Shown here: piece by piece, positions 13,502-16,617 of the stretch | Position numbering within the stretch: the first letter of the stretch is position 1 | Layout: every line of letters starts with the position of its first letter | DNA from: an uncultured Coriobacteriaceae bacterium | GTDB lineage: Bacteria; Actinomycetota; Coriobacteriia; Coriobacteriales; Eggerthellaceae | Reading direction: 5' to 3' | Length of the DNA: 16,617 bases | Assembly: GCA_900552585.1 (NCBI GenBank) | Contig: USAB01000035.1 | Span: forward strand, 1-16,617 | Program-made: the position numbers and the translations under genes | The notes under the pieces: model-generated | Told to the model about the DNA's origin: nothing | Database searches by the model: none | The model's input: only the letters and a program-made list of their open reading frames with translations

Positions 13502-15493
13502 TTATTCTTCCTTCAGGTGCTCGTCCATCCAGCGCAGGATCTCGCTGAGTCGGCTGATGCGGTTGGAGGGCTTTCCCTCTCGGCTCAGGCCGTGGTTCTC
13601 ACCGTAGAACATGCACAGCTTGCTCTCCACACCATGGAGCTTGAGCGCTGCGAACATTTCCAGACCGTTGGCCAGCGTACAGCGGTAATCCTTATCTGCG
13701 TGAATAAAGAGTGTGGGCGTCTTAACACGGTCGGCATAGGTAAGGGGCGACGCCTTCCACAAACGCTCCGGATGCTCCCAAATGGTGCCAAGCTGCTGGT
13801 CAGGCACATAATAGTAGCCGATATCCGAGAGGAGATAATCCCCCACATAGTTGGCAATGCTCCGCTGGGACACGGCACAGCGGAAACGATCCGTGTGACC
13901 AATGACCCAGTTGGTCATAAAGCCGCCATAGGAACCGCCGGCAACGCCCATCCGATCTGCGTCTATTTCGGGATACCTCCGCAGAACCTCATCCGTGAAC
14001 TCCATCAGATCCCGGAAGTCCACCTCTCCGTACTTTCCCTGAAGATCGGCAAAGGCATTTCCCTTGCCGCAGCTTCCTCTGGGGTTGCAGTAGCATACGA
14101 AAAAGCCGGAGGCCGCCCAAAGCTGCATCTCATGGTGGAAGCCCGGGCCAAATACCATCTTCGGCCCGCCGTGAATATGAAGGATGCCCGGATATCGTTT
14201 GCCCGGCTCGTATCCCACCGGCTTCATCACGAAGCCGTCGATATCCACGCCGTCGGTATTGGTAAAGGTAAGCCGCTCTGGTACGGAAATGGTCACGCCC
14301 TCCAGTGCAGACCCGTTGAAATCCGTCAGCTGCTCCAGTTGGCCGCCATCCCAAAGGTACACCTCCGGGAGCTTCAGACCCACAGCCGCAGAGAAGAGAA
14401 ACCTCTTTCCGTCCTTGGTATCGAAATCAATAAGGTAGTCGTCGCCGCCGAAGAGCGTCTGCACACCGGTCTCCCGCGTCCACATACACAAGCCAGAACC
14501 CACGCCGTCCGTGTTGAGGAAATACAGCGTCTCACCCACCATTCTCTGTCCTGTGACGGCGCCGGAGAAGCAGTCGGTGACCACCTCGGAGTTGACCCGG
14601 CGGTCATAGCGGCCCAGATTTTCCTCGCCCTTTTCGTCCACCACAAAGAATGTGGGGTGCTCGTACACGCCGTAGTCCCGCATGACCAGTCCCAGGCAGA
14701 GCGCCTTCCGGCCCAAATGCCCCACATAGTCGATGCTGTATTTGTCGGGCGTGATCAGCGTCTCCGTCTCGTTCCGCTCCGCATCCCAGCGATACATTCC
14801 CTCGGTGACCGGCTTTACATCCCGGAAGGGAAACGCAGTGAAGAGCACCTGACCGGGGCGGACATTCACGTGATTCACATCATAGTCCTCCGGCGTGATC
14901 CGGCGATATTCTCCGGCAGCCTCCAGATAGAGAAACAGCGTGTTTCTGGTCTGATTAAACATCCCGACCCCGTTTTCGCACAGGGGCAGCTCCGTCAAAA
15001 CCTTATAGCCCCTGGTCTGCTGACGGCGAACGAGCTCCTTCTCCAGCGCCTCTCCCGTCAGCTCCAGAAGATTCGGCCGGTCCAAATGGGTCTCGCCCGT
15101 GAAAACATAACGGCCCTCGTCCATTTTCCAAAGCCCGGATACGGACATGGGGAGACGGAACGCCTCGCGATCTTCACCTGTACATACATTCAGGCGGTGA
15201 TACACCGTCCACTCTTCCTCGAAGCCCCGCGCCCGCAGCGCTTCGTCCGGCTCCGTGGTTTTATAGAGAATATGGGTGTTATCCTCCCAAACAGCCTTCC
15301 GCTGGTCGTCTCCTTGGGTGATCTGCCGGCTCTCCCTGCGCTCCAGATCATACAGCCACAGATTCCACCGGTAGCCGTCTCCTTCCCTGTCGACCTCCTT
15401 GAGTGCAAAGGTCAGATATCTGCTGTCCGGAGACAGCTCCAGTGCAGAAGGATACCGATATTTGGCAAAATCCGTCAACGCCAGCTTCTTCAT
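13502..15493 (-). CDS. S9 family peptidase (prolyl oligopeptidase / acylaminoacyl-peptidase type)
   Basis: A 663-residue serine peptidase. The N-terminal two thirds look like the beta-propeller that limits access to small peptides, with repeats such as ALELSPDSRYLTFAL (17-31) near the start. The C-terminal alpha/beta hydrolase domain begins at about residue 420 (PGILHIHGGPK). The catalytic triad is Ser521 in GGSYGG, Asp602 in HADKDYRC and His634 in GENHGLS. There is no signal peptide, so it acts in the cytoplasm on short peptides. Its ATG overlaps the TGA of the upstream M17 gene (15490-15493), and a strong AAGGAGGGG lies within the end of that gene, pointing to coupled translation. Codon use and protein style differ from the left block and look clostridial. 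Substrate preference within S9 (dipeptidyl, acylaminoacyl or oligopeptidase) cannot be told. Confidence 0.93.
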   Translation of the reverse strand: MKKLALTDFAKYRYPSALELSPDSRYLTFALKEVDREGDGYRWNLWLYDLERRESRQITQGDDQRKAVWEDNTHILYKTTEPDEALRARGFEEEWTVYHRLNVCTGEDREAFRLPMSVSGLWKMDEGRYVFTGETHLDRPNLLELTGEALEKELVRRQQTRGYKVLTELPLCENGVGMFNQTRNTLFLYLEAAGEYRRITPEDYDVNHVNVRPGQVLFTAFPFRDVKPVTEGMYRWDAERNETETLITPDKYSIDYVGHLGRKALCLGLVMRDYGVYEHPTFFVVDEKGEENLGRYDRRVNSEVVTDCFSGAVTGQRMVGETLYFLNTDGVGSGLCMWTRETGVQTLFGGDDYLIDFDTKDGKRFLFSAAVGLKLPEVYLWDGGQLEQLTDFNGSALEGVTISVPERLTFTNTDGVDIDGFVMKPVGYEPGKRYPGILHIHGGPKMVFGPGFHHEMQLWAASGFFVCYCNPRGSCGKGNAFADLQGKYGEVDFRDLMEFTDEVLRRYPEIDADRMGVAGGSYGGFMTNWVIGHTDRFRCAVSQRSIANYVGDYLLSDIGYYYVPDQQLGTIWEHPERLWKASPLTYADRVKTPTLFIHADKDYRCTLANGLEMFAALKLHGVESKLCMFYGENHGLSREGKPSNRISRLSEILRWMDEHLKEE

Positions 15494-16617
15494 ACCTGAG
15501 TCCCCTCCTTCTCCATTACCTTGAACGTCTCATAAAGCATCCGCGTGCCAAATCCAATACCGCCCTTTGTATAGATCCCCTCACATTCGGTGGTCCAAGC
15601 GGTACCGCCGATATCCAAGTGGATCCAAGGCGTCTCCTCGACAAACTCCTTCACGAACATGGCGCCCACCGTGGCATATCCACCCACGCTGGAGCCCATC
15701 GCACTGTTTTTCAGATGGGCTACACGGGAGTCCAGCACCCGGCGGAGATTCTCGTCACAGGGCAGCTCCCACATCCGCTCGCAGGCGGCGGCGGCGCCCT
15801 TCTCCACCTGCGCGGTCAGGGCCCGGTTATTGGTAAAGGCTCCGCAGCGGCGATTTCCCAGCGCCGTCTGGATACCGTCGGTGAGTGTGGCAATATCCAC
15901 GATGCGATCCACGCCGCAGCACTGCTTGGTATACGTCACGGCGTCGGCCAGAGTGATGCGGCCCTCGGCATCGGTGTTGTTCACCTCAATATACCGCCCG
16001 GACATGGAGCGGATCACATCGCCCGGCACATAGGCCGTGGCGGAGAGCTTATTCTCGCAAGCCGCCACCACGCCGGTAATATTGATCCGAAGGCCCCGCT
16101 TCTGCGTCGCCCACAGGGCGGCCATCACAGCGGCCGCGCCGCTCATATCATGCTGCATGGTTTCCATAAACTCAGACGACTGGAGGGAGTATCCGCCGCT
16201 GTCGTAGGTAAGGCCCTTGCCGATCAGCCCCAAGCGGCTCTCCACGTCCTGCGCGCCGGTATATTCCATGACAATGAGCTTAGGCTCGTGAATCGAGCCC
16301 TTTCCGACCTCCAGAAAAGCGGTGAGTCCGATGCGCTCTACCTCATCTCTGCCGTAAACGGTCACCTTCACAGGCGTCTCCTTAAAAAGCTCCTGTGCCG
16401 CCTGCGCCAGCTTGGCGGGGGTAAGCACCGTGGGGGGCTCATTGATCAGATCCCGTGCGATGCAGGTGGCCTCAGCAGATACCTCCGCCTCCACCAAGGC
16501 GGCCTCGTAGCGCTCCGGCGTCTCGCAGAGAAACGCAGCCGTTTCGATCCCCGGCGCCGCGGGGGTCGTCTTGTACTTGTCAAAACGGTAGGCGGCAAGA
16601 GCGGCAGGGTTTGAAGG
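15490..16617 (-). CDS. M17 leucyl aminopeptidase, 5' end beyond the right edge
   Basis: The C-terminal 375 residues of a cytosolic two-metal aminopeptidase that removes N-terminal residues from peptides. Counting from the first visible codon at 16617, the family motifs are GKGLTYDSGG (132-141, with metal and catalytic Lys134 and Asp139), MQHDMSGAAAV (with Asp157) and NTDAEGR (214-220, with Asp216, Glu218 and catalytic Arg220). The normal C-terminal block HLDIGGTAWT is also present. An open frame continues to the window edge with the family-like AALAAYRFDKYKT, so the TTG at 16497 is internal and not a start. Missing is the N-terminal, poorly conserved domain. Together with the coupled S9 gene it forms a peptide-utilisation operon: one enzyme trims N-termini and the other cleaves short oligopeptides. 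Confidence 0.93.
   Translation of the reverse strand, partial: PSNPAALAAYRFDKYKTTPAAPGIETAAFLCETPERYEAALVEAEVSAEATCIARDLINEPPTVLTPAKLAQAAQELFKETPVKVTVYGRDEVERIGLTAFLEVGKGSIHEPKLIVMEYTGAQDVESRLGLIGKGLTYDSGGYSLQSSEFMETMQHDMSGAAAVMAALWATQKRGLRINITGVVAACENKLSATAYVPGDVIRSMSGRYIEVNNTDAEGRITLADAVTYTKQCCGVDRIVDIATLTDGIQTALGNRRCGAFTNNRALTAQVEKGAAAACERMWELPCDENLRRVLDSRVAHLKNSAMGSSVGGYATVGAMFVKEFVEETPWIHLDIGGTAWTTECEGIYTKGGIGFGTRMLYETFKVMEKEGTQV

Noticed and set aside
16495..16497. TTG at 16497 as the start of the M17 gene
   Set aside because: The frame stays open to the window edge and the upstream residues match the family, so the gene is cut by the edge.
1..16617. tRNA genes, rRNA, CRISPR arrays, insertion sequences, integrases
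   Set aside because: No cloverleaf-like sequence, regular repeat array or transposase/integrase motif was seen; the gaps between genes are all under 300 bases.

Overview
The window reads as two blocks with different character. Positions 1 to about 13,290 look like a high-GC actinobacterial gut-type chromosome, most like a Coriobacteriia/Eggerthellales relative. I base this on GC-rich third codon positions, remembered resemblance of several proteins to that class (the TIGR02452 macrodomain protein, the short deformylase-like protein), and compact genes with AAAGGAG-type ribosome binding sites. Positions about 13,400 to 16,617 carry two peptidase genes whose protein style and codon use look like Clostridia (Oscillospirales). 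The change falls in a gene-free stretch holding a long hairpin, so it is either horizontal transfer or a chimeric contig join. No database search was possible; all taxonomic statements are from recall.

Layout, left to right. (1) Minus strand: the 5' part of the serine dehydratase beta subunit gene, broken by a frameshift and cut by the left edge; a TIGR02452-type macrodomain protein with an altered catalytic loop; a MetA homoserine O-acyltransferase fused to a C-terminal ACT domain; an NADP isocitrate dehydrogenase; and a histidine phosphatase. Several are single-gene units with recognisable hairpin terminators. (2) Plus strand: uppP, undecaprenyl-diphosphatase, ended by a strong hairpin. (3) Minus strand: a deformylase-like protein without the HExxH glutamate, a FUSC-type membrane protein, and a translationally coupled pair of a GNAT acyltransferase and a stand-alone amino acid adenylation enzyme. 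(4) Plus strand, divergent from that pair: an alpha/beta hydrolase of the esterase type, then an NhaC-like antiporter of lower GC that ends at an in-frame amber codon 17 codons before a second stop. (5) Minus strand: an M17 leucyl aminopeptidase (cut by the right edge) overlapping an S9 prolyl-oligopeptidase-type gene by ATGA, a peptide-degradation operon.

How the genes may work together. Central metabolism is represented by serine breakdown to pyruvate (sdaAB), oxidative TCA flux (icd) and methionine synthesis (metA). The most suggestive group is the adenylation enzyme plus GNAT, followed on the same strand by a FUSC-type exporter and facing a divergent esterase. This arrangement would suit a small amino-acid-derived amide that is made, exported and later hydrolysed. 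There is no carrier protein or condensation domain in the window, so the product is unknown and the pathway is an inference.

No tRNA, rRNA, CRISPR array, transposase or integrase was seen. The longest gene-free stretches are all under 300 bases and are described as features where they hold something visible.
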